Of a DNA stretch of 50,577 nt, positions 16,167-23,998 are shown in pieces. Numbering within the stretch: position 1 is the first letter of the stretch; every line of letters starts with the position of its first letter. This stretch comes from Kutzneria sp. 744 (GTDB lineage Bacteria > Actinomycetota > Actinomycetes > Mycobacteriales > Pseudonocardiaceae), in NCBI RefSeq assembly GCF_000568255.1, contig NZ_KK037166.1:3257305-3307881 (forward strand), in the 5' to 3' direction. The notes below the pieces were generated by a model that did no database searches, was not told the DNA's origin, and worked only from the letters and a program-made list of their open reading frames with translations. The position numbers and the translations under genes are program-made.

Positions 16167-16901
16167 TCACGAACCATTCCCTTGATCCGACCGGGCCGTC
16201 ACCAGCACCGAATGCTTGTGGATGCGCACGGTGCCGCGACCGGCGACTTCGTTGTGCAGCACGGACAACTCCTCGCCGGTGAGGTCACGGTCCACGCAGC
16301 TGGCCAGGTAGGCGACCACCGGCTCGGGTGTGGCCACGACCAGCTCGTCCTCGTAGCGGATCAGGTCGATGTCCCCGAAGTCACGGCTCAGCAAGGCGAT
16401 CGCGTTCTCGGCACGGAACGAGAGGTCCACGGCCAGCGGGAAGGACATCGGCAGGCCGACCTTCTCGGCGATCTCCCACAGCTCGGCCATGTGCCCGCCG
16501 CCGTTGGTGGTCGCGACCAGCCACCCGCCGGGTCGCAGCACCCGGTTCAGCTCGGCGATGGCCTTCGGCGGCTCGTCCACGTGATAGAGCATGTGGGACG
16601 CGATCGCGCCGTCGAAGGCGCCGGCGGCGAAGGGAAGGGCGTCGGCGCTGCACCGGGCCGGCGCGAATCCCTTGTCCCGCAAGGTGGTGCACATGGCGGC
16701 GGAGAGATCCGTCGGCACCAGGGCGATGTCCGGCTTCGACGGCCACAGCGCTCCGGTGCCGGCGCCGACCTCCAACACGCGTTGGCCTTGGCGCGACGGC
16801 AATCGCTCGCGGACCCAGTCCTGCCACGGCTGCGGATTCGTGCCGTAGCCGTGCAGGGCGATGCGGGCGGCGAGCTTGTCGACGGTCCGGTACTGGATCA
16901 C
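16167..16901 (-). CDS. SAM-dependent class I methyltransferase
   Basis: A 244-residue protein with the SAM-binding motif I RVLEVGAGTGAL, the acidic motif II at ALVPTDLS, the post-motif CSADALPFAAGAFDGAIASHMLYHV and motif III NRVLRPGGWLVATT, as in UbiE/Methyltransf_11 enzymes. The acceptor is unknown. The GTG start lies 4 nt after the MFS gene stop, so translation is probably coupled. An MFS exporter paired with a small-molecule methyltransferase suggests modification and export of a compound, or resistance; this is inference. Confidence 0.87.
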   Translation of the reverse strand: MIQYRTVDKLAARIALHGYGTNPQPWQDWVRERLPSRQGQRVLEVGAGTGALWPSKPDIALVPTDLSAAMCTTLRDKGFAPARCSADALPFAAGAFDGAIASHMLYHVDEPPKAIAELNRVLRPGGWLVATTNGGGHMAELWEIAEKVGLPMSFPLAVDLSFRAENAIALLSRDFGDIDLIRYEDELVVATPEPVVAYLASCVDRDLTGEELSVLHNEVAGRGTVRIHKHSVLVTARSDQGNGS

Positions 16902-16905
16902 ACCT

Positions 16906-18111
16906 TCACGATGCCACGGCCAGCCGTCGACCGGCCCAGACCAGGATCACCAGCTGCACGACGCTGAACAGCACCAGCACCAGGAGGCTGGGCAGGGCGG
17001 TGAGCGCGACGCCGACGACCAGCACCGGCAGCGCGAGGCCCAGGTAGAAGGCGAGGAACACGCCGGCCAGGGTCTCGCCCCGCAGCTCGGGGGCGGCGAC
17101 GGCGCCGACCTTGGCCAGGGCGACCCGGAAGCCGAGGCCCATGCCCGCGCCGCCGACGACGGTGCCGGTGCAGAACAGCAGCTCGCTGCCGGTGAGCACG
17201 CTGGTCGGGATGGCCACCAGCGACAGCACCAGGCCGCCGAGGCCGATGAACAGCTGGCGGCGCAGCGGCTGGCCGGCGAACAGCAGCTGCGAGCCGGCGG
17301 CGGCCGCGAAGACCGACATCGCGACCAGGCCGCCGACCAGCAGTGACGGCTCCCGGAAGGTCCCGCGCAGCAGCGTCGGCGCGAGCGCCCCGACCAGGCC
17401 GCTGAACATGTTGACGGCGAAGGCGACCGCGGCGGCGGCCCAGAACACCGGCTTGGCGTGGTGCGGCACCGACACCCGCTGCGGGCGGTAGCGAGGGCGG
17501 TCTTCGTTGCTTGAGACGGTCTCAGGCACGTACTTGATCACGCCGGCGGCGAGCGCGAACAACGCCAGGAAGATCACGTACGGCGTGGTCAGCGGCGCTG
17601 TGACGTAGCTGGCCAGCAGCCCGCTGACCACCGGCCCGATGCCGAGGCCGGCCATGTTGACCATGGACGAGAACAGCCCGGCGTCCCGGCCGGGATGGGT
17701 GACGGCCCGCAGTTCGGCCAGGTGGGCCGTGGCGGTGGCGGTCAGCGCGCCGATGCCGACGCCGCCGACGAACCGGGCGACGACCAGCCCCGGCACGTCC
17801 GGCCAGGCCAGGAACACTGCCGCCGAGACCGCCTCGGCCAGCACGGCGGCCAGCGCCATGCGGCGGCGGCCGAGCCAGTCGCTGACGTGCCCGATCAGGT
17901 ACATGCTGGCCACGACGCCGAGCGCGTAGGCGGCGAACACGACCGTGATGACGACGGTCGGGAAGCCATCGCGCTGCTGGTAGAGGGGGTAGAGCGGGGT
18001 CGGCACGGTGGAGAAGGCCAGGGCCAGCAGGAAGGCGGCGGCCACCACCCAGAAGCCGGTGCCGTGGCCCAACCGCGGCGCGGGGCGCGCGACCATCAGC
18101 GTGGAACTCAT
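16906..18111 (-). CDS. MFS transporter (drug/metabolite exporter type)
   Basis: The 401-residue membrane protein has about 12 hydrophobic segments. The loop 2-3 signature reads GHVSDWLGRRRMALAAVL, the standard MFS G-x-x-x-D-x-x-G-R-R motif, and the mid-protein loop is charged (YVPETVSSNEDRPRYRPQ). The proton-coupled direction of transport cannot be read but is most often efflux for this type. I chose the ATG at 18111 because MSSTLMV begins the conserved region; an upstream ATG would add 12 residues. It is divergent from the LysR gene at 18195 across 83 bp that contain a candidate LysR site. Confidence 0.88.
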   Translation of the reverse strand: MSSTLMVARPAPRLGHGTGFWVVAAAFLLALAFSTVPTPLYPLYQQRDGFPTVVITVVFAAYALGVVASMYLIGHVSDWLGRRRMALAAVLAEAVSAAVFLAWPDVPGLVVARFVGGVGIGALTATATAHLAELRAVTHPGRDAGLFSSMVNMAGLGIGPVVSGLLASYVTAPLTTPYVIFLALFALAAGVIKYVPETVSSNEDRPRYRPQRVSVPHHAKPVFWAAAAVAFAVNMFSGLVGALAPTLLRGTFREPSLLVGGLVAMSVFAAAAGSQLLFAGQPLRRQLFIGLGGLVLSLVAIPTSVLTGSELLFCTGTVVGGAGMGLGFRVALAKVGAVAAPELRGETLAGVFLAFYLGLALPVLVVGVALTALPSLLVLVLFSVVQLVILVWAGRRLAVAS

Positions 18112-18166
18112 GGTCCCAGCGTGCGCCGCGTCGAGCATCGAGTCCAACGAAAGATGCTGGTGACAG

Positions 18167-18186
18167 TTATCGGCGTGGTGCGATAA
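18167..18186. promoter_or_regulatory. Candidate LysR operator between MFS and LysR genes
   Basis: TTATCG-N8-CGATAA is a perfect 6-bp inverted repeat of T-N11-A type, 8 bp upstream of the LysR GTG and 55 bp from the MFS start, the usual site for autoregulation plus divergent control. Confidence 0.5.
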
Positions 18187-18194
18187 TCGGGCAC

Positions 18195-19097
18195 GTGGAC
18201 ACGCGTCAGCTGGAGTACTTCGTCGCGGTGGCCGAGGAGCTGAGCTTCACGCGGGCCGCCCGGCGGCTGCAGGCGGTGCAGTCGACCGTGTCGGCCGGCA
18301 TCAAGTCGTTGGAGTCGGACCTGCGCACCACCTTGTTCGACCGGTCGACCCGCTCGGTCGCGCTCACGCCGTCCGGGGCGGCGTTCCTGCCCGAGGCGAA
18401 GGCCGCGCTGGCCCAGTTGGACCGGGCCAAGGCGGTCGTGCAGGAGGCCGGGGCGGGCCTGCGGGGCAGCCTGCGCATCGGCACGATGATGAGCGTCGGC
18501 CCGCTGGACCTGCCCGGCCTGCTGGGCGCGTTCCACCGCCGGTATCCGCTGGTCGACCTGCACCTGACCATGTCGACCACCGGCTCGACCGGCCTGGCCG
18601 AGGACGTCCGGGCCGGCCGGCTAGACGCCGCGCTGGTGGGGCTGCCGCCGTCCGACCTGGCCGGGCTCCGGGCGCGCGAGCTCAACCGTCACTCCTACGT
18701 CGCGCTCATGCCGGCCGAACACCGGCTGGCCGCGCGGTCCACGGTGACGATCACCGACCTCACCGGCGAGGATTTTGTCGACACGCCACGGGGTTTCGGC
18801 AACCGGATCGCCATCGAACGCGCCTTCGACGCCGCCGGCAGGCCCCGACGGGTGGTGGCCGAGGTATCCGACCTGCGGCTGGTGCCGGACTACGTGCGAG
18901 CCGGGCTGGGCATCGCGGTGGTGCCGGACCTGGAGATCGTGCGCGGGCCCGGGCTGGTGCAGATCCCGCTGGCCGGCACGTCGGTGGAATGGCTGGTGAC
19001 GCTGGTGTGGCTGGCCGACCACAAGCCCAGCCGGGCGCTGACGACGCTGCTGGGGCTGGTCGAGGACATGTTGACGGCCGGCGGCGGCGGCGAATAG
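18195..19097 (+). CDS. LysR-family transcriptional regulator
   Basis: The 300-residue protein has a complete N-terminal winged helix-turn-helix (LEYFVAVAEELSFTRAARRLQAVQSTVSAGIKSLESDL) and a type 2 periplasmic-binding effector domain (RGSLRIGTM onward, ending PSRALTTLLGLVEDML). It starts at GTG 18195. It is transcribed divergently from the MFS exporter and sits only 8 bp before the iorA-like gene, so it probably controls either the oxidoreductase operon it heads, or the exporter, or both. The inducer is unknown. Confidence 0.9.
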   Translation: MDTRQLEYFVAVAEELSFTRAARRLQAVQSTVSAGIKSLESDLRTTLFDRSTRSVALTPSGAAFLPEAKAALAQLDRAKAVVQEAGAGLRGSLRIGTMMSVGPLDLPGLLGAFHRRYPLVDLHLTMSTTGSTGLAEDVRAGRLDAALVGLPPSDLAGLRARELNRHSYVALMPAEHRLAARSTVTITDLTGEDFVDTPRGFGNRIAIERAFDAAGRPRRVVAEVSDLRLVPDYVRAGLGIAVVPDLEIVRGPGLVQIPLAGTSVEWLVTLVWLADHKPSRALTTLLGLVEDMLTAGGGGE

Positions 19098-19105
19098 CGT
19101 TCGCA

Positions 19106-19573
19106 CGAGTGAGCGACGAGACGTTCCGGCTGCTGGTCAACGGGGCCGAGGTGACGGTCGAGGCCGACCGCGACACGCCGTTGCTGTATGCGTTACGCAA
19201 CCAGCTGGGTCTGAAGGGCACGCGGTTCGGCTGCGGGCTCGGGCTGTGCGGGTCGTGCAACGTGCTCGTCGACGGGCGGGTCGTGCACTCGTGCGACACT
19301 CCACTGTGGTCGGTCGACGGCAAGGCAGTCCGGACCGTGGAAGGACTCGGCGACTCGCCGCTGCAACGGGCGATGATCGACGAGCAGGCGGCGCAGTGCG
19401 GGTACTGCGTGTCCGGTGTCGTGATGACCGCGACCGCCCTGCTGGCCCGGAATTCCTGCCCCTCGGAGTGCGAGGTCCGCGAAGCCCTTGACGGCAATCT
19501 GTGCCGGTGCGGGGCCCACAACCGGATGGTGCGCGCGGTCCTGCAGGCGTCCCAGATCGAGGCGGCGCAGTGA
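19106..19573 (+). CDS. (2Fe-2S)-binding small subunit of a molybdenum hydroxylase (IorA-like)
   Basis: At 155 residues it matches the small subunits of isoquinoline/nicotinate/aldehyde oxidoreductases. The N-terminal plant-type cluster uses Cys42, Cys47, Cys50 and Cys62 (GCGLGLCGSC and VHSC). The C-terminal helical cluster uses Cys97, Cys100, Cys132 and Cys134 (QCGYCVSG and NLCRCG). All eight ligands are present. It passes electrons from the molybdenum cofactor subunit to an acceptor. The GTG start follows the LysR stop by 8 bp, and its stop overlaps the GTG of the large subunit. Confidence 0.93.
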   Translation, partial: RVSDETFRLLVNGAEVTVEADRDTPLLYALRNQLGLKGTRFGCGLGLCGSCNVLVDGRVVHSCDTPLWSVDGKAVRTVEGLGDSPLQRAMIDEQAAQCGYCVSGVVMTATALLARNSCPSECEVREALDGNLCRCGAHNRMVRAVLQASQIEAAQ

Positions 19574-21624
19574 TCCCGCGCAACCTCGCCGCGAATCCCC
19601 GCCTGTCGCACTGGGTTTCCGTGCGCCCCGACGGCACCGTCGACGTCCGTTGCGGGAAAGTCGAGCTGGGACAGGGCATTCTGACCGCTTTGGCGCAGAT
19701 CGCCGCCGATGAGCTGGATGTCGCCTACGACCGGATCCGCATGGTGCCGGCCACCACCGACTCCAGCCCCGACGAGGGCCTGACCGCCGGCAGCCGGTCG
19801 ATCGAGGACTCCGGCGCCGCCCTGCGACAGGTGGGCGCGGAGGTCCGGGCCGTCTTCCTCGCCGCGGCGGCCAAGGTGCTCGACAGTTCCGAGCTGTCCG
19901 TTGTGGACGGTCTGATCAACGACACGGTCAGCTACTGGGACCTGCTCGACGACGTCGACCTCGACGTCGAGGCGACCGGTGCGGTCGAACCGAAACCCGT
20001 TGCCGAGCGCAAGGTCATGGGCACCAGCCCGGGCCGGTTGGACATTCCCGACAAGGTGTACGGCCGGGCTCGCTTCATCCACGACCTGTCGTTGCCGGGC
20101 ATGCTCTACGGCCGCGCCGTCCGGCCGCCCTCCCGTGGCGCGACCCTGGTGTCCTTGGACACCAGCAAAGCCGCCGAGTTGGACGGCGTCGTCGAGATCG
20201 TCCGTGACGGTGATTTCCTCGGCGTGATCGCCGATCGCGAGGAGACCGCCGTGCGCGCCGCCGGGTTGCTGCGCTGCGAGTGGGCCGAGCGGGACAGCCT
20301 GCCGGACGTCGACGCCATGCCGGAATTCCTGATGTCCCGCCGCACCGAGGACGTCACCATCGTCGACGAGTCCACTTCGGACGATGCCGTCACCACGGTT
20401 GCCGCCACCTATTCCCGGCCGTATCTGTCCCATGCCTCGATGGCGCCCTCGTGCGGCGTCGCCCGCTGGGACGGGGACAAGCTGGAACTATGGACGCACA
20501 GCCAAGGCCTTCACCCGCTGCGCCTGGACATCTGCCGGTCGCTCGGCGTCGCCATCGACCAGGTCACCCTGCACCATGTCGAGGGCGCCGGCGCCTACGG
20601 CCACAACGGGGCCGACGACGCCGCGTTCGATGCCGTGCTGTTGGCCCGGGCCGTCAACGGGCGGCCGGTGCAGGTCGTCTGGTCCCGGGCCGACGAGCTC
20701 GGCTGGGCCCCTTTCGGCGCGGCGATGGCCGTGCACATCGAGGCTGATCTCGATGCCGTCGGTGAGGTTGTCGCCTGGCGGCACGACCTCTACAGCAACG
20801 GCCATGTCTCGCGCCCCGGCTTCTTCGCCGCGCCGGCCCTGCTCGGCAGCCAGCTGCGGACCGGCACTCCCCCGCCGGTGTCCATGGATCCCCCGTTCGC
20901 CAACGGCGGCGGCTCCGAGCGCAATTCCGTTCCCCTGTACACCTTTCCCGGTCAGCGGATCACCAAGCACCGGCTGCTGGAGATGCCGCTGCGCACCTCG
21001 TCGCTGCGGGCCCTCGGGGCTTACGCCAACGTCTTCGCCATCGAGTCCTTTGTGGACGAACTGGCCTTCCGTGCCGGCGTCGACCCCGTGCGGTACCGGC
21101 TACGGCACCTGTCCGACGAGCGGGCCCGGGCCGTCATCACCGCTGCCGCCGACGCCGCCGGCTGGTCCCGCCGCGGCGAGGGCTGGGGCTTCGCCTTCGC
21201 CCGCTACAGCCACCATGGCGCCTACTGCGCCGTCGTCGCCGAGGTCGAGGCCGAGACCTCCGTTCGCGTCAAGCGCCTCACTCTCGCCGTCGACGCCGGG
21301 GCCGTCGTCAGCCCCGACGGCCTTCGCAACCAGGTCGAGGGCGGGGCGATCCAGAGCACCAGCTGGACCGTCAAGGAGCAGGTCCGCTTCGACCGCTCCC
21401 GCGTCACCAGCACCGACTGGGAGTCCTACCCCATCCTGCGGTTCTCCGAGGTGCCCGAGGTCGAGGTGGTGATCGTCGACCGCCCTGACCGGCCCAGCCT
21501 CGGTGCCGGCGAGACCGCCCAGGGCCCCACCGCCGCCGCCATCGCCAACGCCCTCCACTCCGCCCTGGACGTCCGCGTCCGCGACCTCCCCCTGACCCCC
21601 GCCGCCATCATCGCCGCCCTCTAA
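19570..21624 (+). CDS. Molybdopterin-binding large subunit of a molybdenum hydroxylase (IorB-like)
   Basis: This 684-residue protein is of the xanthine-oxidase superfamily, two-subunit branch (isoquinoline 1-oxidoreductase beta type). It has the GKVELGQGILTALAQIAADELDV opening, the hammerhead domain around DIPDKVYGRARFIHDLSLPGMLYG, and GAGETAQGPTAAAIANAL at the C-terminus with the catalytic Glu of GAGE. No Tat signal is seen, unlike many IorB proteins, and the length is at the low end. It should hydroxylate an N-heterocycle or aldehyde at the Mo centre using water. No FAD subunit is adjacent, and no cofactor-insertion gene (XdhC/CoxF) is present. The last codons and stop lie inside a 19-bp inverted repeat. 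Confidence 0.9.
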   Translation: MIPRNLAANPRLSHWVSVRPDGTVDVRCGKVELGQGILTALAQIAADELDVAYDRIRMVPATTDSSPDEGLTAGSRSIEDSGAALRQVGAEVRAVFLAAAAKVLDSSELSVVDGLINDTVSYWDLLDDVDLDVEATGAVEPKPVAERKVMGTSPGRLDIPDKVYGRARFIHDLSLPGMLYGRAVRPPSRGATLVSLDTSKAAELDGVVEIVRDGDFLGVIADREETAVRAAGLLRCEWAERDSLPDVDAMPEFLMSRRTEDVTIVDESTSDDAVTTVAATYSRPYLSHASMAPSCGVARWDGDKLELWTHSQGLHPLRLDICRSLGVAIDQVTLHHVEGAGAYGHNGADDAAFDAVLLARAVNGRPVQVVWSRADELGWAPFGAAMAVHIEADLDAVGEVVAWRHDLYSNGHVSRPGFFAAPALLGSQLRTGTPPPVSMDPPFANGGGSERNSVPLYTFPGQRITKHRLLEMPLRTSSLRALGAYANVFAIESFVDELAFRAGVDPVRYRLRHLSDERARAVITAAADAAGWSRRGEGWGFAFARYSHHGAYCAVVAEVEAETSVRVKRLTLAVDAGAVVSPDGLRNQVEGGAIQSTSWTVKEQVRFDRSRVTSTDWESYPILRFSEVPEVEVVIVDRPDRPSLGAGETAQGPTAAAIANALHSALDVRVRDLPLTPAAIIAAL

Positions 21625-21880
21625 CCCCCGCGAGTCACGCTCTCCGACACACCGAAACACGGTTTCGGGCAGAGGGGAGCGGGCGCGCCGCGCCGACAGG
21701 ACCTTGGAGCGGCGTGCCACATGGGGAGAACCCCCGGCGAGTCCCGCTCACTGTCACACCCAGTTCCGGTTTCCGGCAGAACCGAGTGCCGGGGCTGCTC
21801 GAAACCGACATTTACCCTGCCTGAAAGCGTGACTCGCGGGGGTTGAACCGGTGACTCAGGTGTCTGAGAGCGGGACTCGC
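21623..21880. repeat. Cluster of four GCGAGTCxCGCTC repeats forming a MITE-like inverted structure
   Basis: AACCCCCGCGAGTCACGCT (21623-21641) recurs perfectly inverted at 21826-21844. Inside and beside this pair, the core GCGAGTC(A/C)CGCTC appears forward at 21630-21642 and 21737-21749, and inverted at 21825-21837 (one mismatch) and 21868-21880. The two forward copies continue with related text (GACACACC, then GGTTTC, then GGCAGA). The outer copies overlap the iorB stop and the last LacI codons. There is no ORF inside. It could act as a bidirectional terminator or be a non-autonomous repeat. Confidence 0.6.
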
Positions 21881-22866
21881 GCTACGGAGTTGCGTTCGAT
21901 CAGTTCGACGGGGAGGACTAGGCGTTTGGGTGGGGAAGAGGGGGTGGCGATGCGCTCCAGGAGGAGGCGGGCGGCCTCGTAGCCGATGTCGTAGTGGGGG
22001 ATGCGGACGGTGGTGAGGGCGGGGCGCTGCTTGTCGACGAAGGGCATGTCGTTGAAGCCGGTGACCGAGACATCCTCGGGACAGCGCAGGCCGAGCTCGG
22101 CCAGCGCCCCGTAGCAGCCGAGGGCGATCATGTCGTTGCCGGCGACGATGGCGGTGGCGGAGGTGGCGGCCAGCAGCTTGTGCGTGGCGTCGAAGCCGGC
22201 CTGCTCGCTGTAGGCGTCGCACACCTCGACGCCGGCAGGGGCAAGGCCACGGGTGGCGAGGCCGTCGAGGAAGGCCCGGCGTCGCTCGACGCCGGTGGAG
22301 GTGTCCTGGGGCCCGGCCAGGTGGGCGATCCGGGTGTGGCCTCGCGCGATCAGGAGGTTCACCAGCGCGTGCACGCCCGCGCTGCTGTCGGCGACGACGG
22401 AGGGGACGTCGCCGGCGTCGGTGCGGCGATTGACCAGCACCACGGACACGTCGGGCCCCAGCGGCACACTGTCCCGCTTGCTGGTGGCGAGGATGAACCC
22501 AGCCAGTTGCTGCCCGCGCATGGTGGCCAGCAGGTCCCGCTCCCGCGCGGCGTCGCCGTCGGTGTTGCCGAGCAGCGCCAGGTAGCCGGCCTCCCGCAGC
22601 GCGTCCTCGACGCCCCGCACGATCGGCGGGAACACGGGATTGCGCAGGTCGGGGATGACCACGCCGACCACCGACGACGTGCGGGTCCGCAGGCTGCGCG
22701 CGGCCGAGTTGGGCGAGTAGCCCAGGGCGCGGGCGGCCTCCACGATCCGGGCCGCCGTCCGTGGGCTCACCTTGTCCCGGGTCTGCGGGTTCAGCGCACG
22801 GCTCGCGGTCGCCGCGTGCACGCGGGCCATTTCGGCGACGTCCTTGATGGTCGCGGGCTTGTCCAT
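21856..22866 (-). CDS. LacI/GalR-family transcriptional regulator
   Basis: The 336-residue repressor has an N-terminal HTH (ATIKDVAEMARVHAATASRALN) with hinge helix NSAARSLRTRTSSVVGVV, then a periplasmic-binding-protein-like sensor domain (VIPDLRNPVFPPIVRGVEDALREAGY through TTVRIPHYDIGYEAARLLLERI). The ligand is probably a sugar or small carbon compound but cannot be named. No Shine-Dalgarno precedes the ATG: three tandem 17-18-bp repeats abut it, and CAATAT lies 9 bp upstream, so the message may be leaderless. It sits 76 bp downstream of the dehydrogenase gene on the same strand. Confidence 0.9.
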   Translation of the reverse strand: MDKPATIKDVAEMARVHAATASRALNPQTRDKVSPRTAARIVEAARALGYSPNSAARSLRTRTSSVVGVVIPDLRNPVFPPIVRGVEDALREAGYLALLGNTDGDAARERDLLATMRGQQLAGFILATSKRDSVPLGPDVSVVLVNRRTDAGDVPSVVADSSAGVHALVNLLIARGHTRIAHLAGPQDTSTGVERRRAFLDGLATRGLAPAGVEVCDAYSEQAGFDATHKLLAATSATAIVAGNDMIALGCYGALAELGLRCPEDVSVTGFNDMPFVDKQRPALTTVRIPHYDIGYEAARLLLERIATPSSPPKRLVLPVELIERNSVARVPLSDT

Positions 22867-22919
22867 CGCGTCAGCATATTGACCGCGCCAGCATCTTGAA
22901 CCGCGCCAGCATCTTGAAC
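22867..22919. repeat. Three tandem 17-18-bp repeats directly upstream of the LacI start
   Basis: CGCGTCAGCATATTGAC (22867-22883) is followed by two identical units CGCGCCAGCATCTTGAAC (22884-22901 and 22902-22919). The array touches the LacI start codon, where a ribosome site would be expected. Autoregulatory operators or a promoter duplication are the likely readings. Confidence 0.65.
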
Positions 22920-22942
22920 GGAACTGTGGGCACGCCGCGAAC

Positions 22943-23866
22943 TCACTCGTCCGGAGTCAACCCATCATCCACTGACACGTTCTCCGGTTCGAGCGCAAGA
23001 CCGGCCCGGCGGGCCTGCTCCAGTAGTAGCGTGGCGAAGTCCTGCTCGGTGTGGCCGGCGCCGATGGCCGAGGCGATCAGCTGGGCGGTGGCCGAGGCGA
23101 TGGGCATCGGGGCCTCCAGGCTGCGCGCGGCGGCCAGGCCCAGATCGAAGTCCTTGCGCAGCAAGGGCATCGTGAACGTCGGCGTGAAGTCGAGGTTGAC
23201 CAGCGCGGGAGACTTGTACCGGGTGAACGCCGAGCCCAGCACCGAGTCGTTGAGGAACTCGAGGAACGCCGCCCGGCTGACGCCGCCCTTCTCGGCCAGC
23301 ACGGTGATCTCCGACAGCGACTGGACGACAACACCGAGGAACACATTGTGAGCGATCTTCACCAGCCGGGCGACCTCGTCCTCGCCGACGTAGGTCACGC
23401 CCCGGCCGAGCGCGCGCAGCACCGGCTCGACCTCGTCGAACACCGCTCGCGGCCCCGACACGGCGAGGGTCAGTTGACCCGCCGCCACGACCTTGGGGTT
23501 GCCGCTGACCGGCGCGGCCAACAGCTCCGAGCCCCGCTTGCGGGCGGCCACCCGGACGGCGGCCGACGCTTCCTCGGACACGGTGGACGAGTCGATCACC
23601 ACGCGCGGCGCGACGTCGGGATCGGTGAACAGGCCGTGGTCGCCGGAGGTCACCTGCTCCAGGTCGGCCGAGGCGGCGACCATGGTGAAGACGACGTCCC
23701 GACCGGCCAGGTCGACCGGCCGGTCGACCACCGTGACGCCGAGCGCCTCGGCCTTGGCCCTGGTCCGGTTGTAGACGGCGACGTCGTAGCCGGCGGCGCT
23801 GAGCCGCTTGACCATGGCGGCGCCCATCCGCCCCGCGCCGATCCAGCCGATGCTCGGTCGAGCCAT
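22943..23866 (-). CDS. NAD(P)-dependent beta-hydroxyacid dehydrogenase (HIBADH/GarR-like)
   Basis: The 307-residue enzyme has the Rossmann motif SIGWIGAGRMGAAMVKRLSAAGY, the substrate-region IDSSTVSEEASAAV, APVSGNPKVVAAGQLTL and the catalytic block ARLVKIAHNVFLG, in which both the Lys and the Asn four residues later are kept. It therefore looks like a fully equipped 3-hydroxyisobutyrate or tartronate semialdehyde reductase type. ATG 23866 is supported by GGGAG 6-10 nt upstream. It shares orientation with LacI downstream, suggesting regulation by that repressor. Compare the paralogue at 8798, which lacks the Asn. Confidence 0.88.
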   Translation of the reverse strand: MARPSIGWIGAGRMGAAMVKRLSAAGYDVAVYNRTRAKAEALGVTVVDRPVDLAGRDVVFTMVAASADLEQVTSGDHGLFTDPDVAPRVVIDSSTVSEEASAAVRVAARKRGSELLAAPVSGNPKVVAAGQLTLAVSGPRAVFDEVEPVLRALGRGVTYVGEDEVARLVKIAHNVFLGVVVQSLSEITVLAEKGGVSRAAFLEFLNDSVLGSAFTRYKSPALVNLDFTPTFTMPLLRKDFDLGLAAARSLEAPMPIASATAQLIASAIGAGHTEQDFATLLLEQARRAGLALEPENVSVDDGLTPDE

Positions 23867-23953
23867 GACACTCCCTGAGGCCACCTGCAAACGTTCGCAT
23901 TGAACGATGCCCAAGGAGGGGTCGGGCGTCAACCATTGTACCCCCGCCGACTA

Positions 23954-23966
23954 TTGCACTATGCAA
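23954..23966. promoter_or_regulatory. Candidate MarR operator TTGCA-CTA-TGCAA
   Basis: A perfect 5-bp inverted repeat with a 3-bp spacer, matching the usual MarR-family site shape, lies 32 bp before the monooxygenase start. A MarR gene is the next gene in the operon. A TTGTAC box (23936-23941) just upstream could be the -35. Confidence 0.55.
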
Positions 23967-23998
23967 GACTCAGGGAAGACAAAAAGGACGGAGGGCCG

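Noticed and set aside
21623-21844. Functional transposon
   Set aside because: Terminal inverted repeats are present, but the interior of about 180 bp has no ORF and no target duplication is evident. It is at most a non-autonomous element.
22867-22919. CRISPR-like array
   Set aside because: The units are directly adjacent without spacers, and there are no cas genes.
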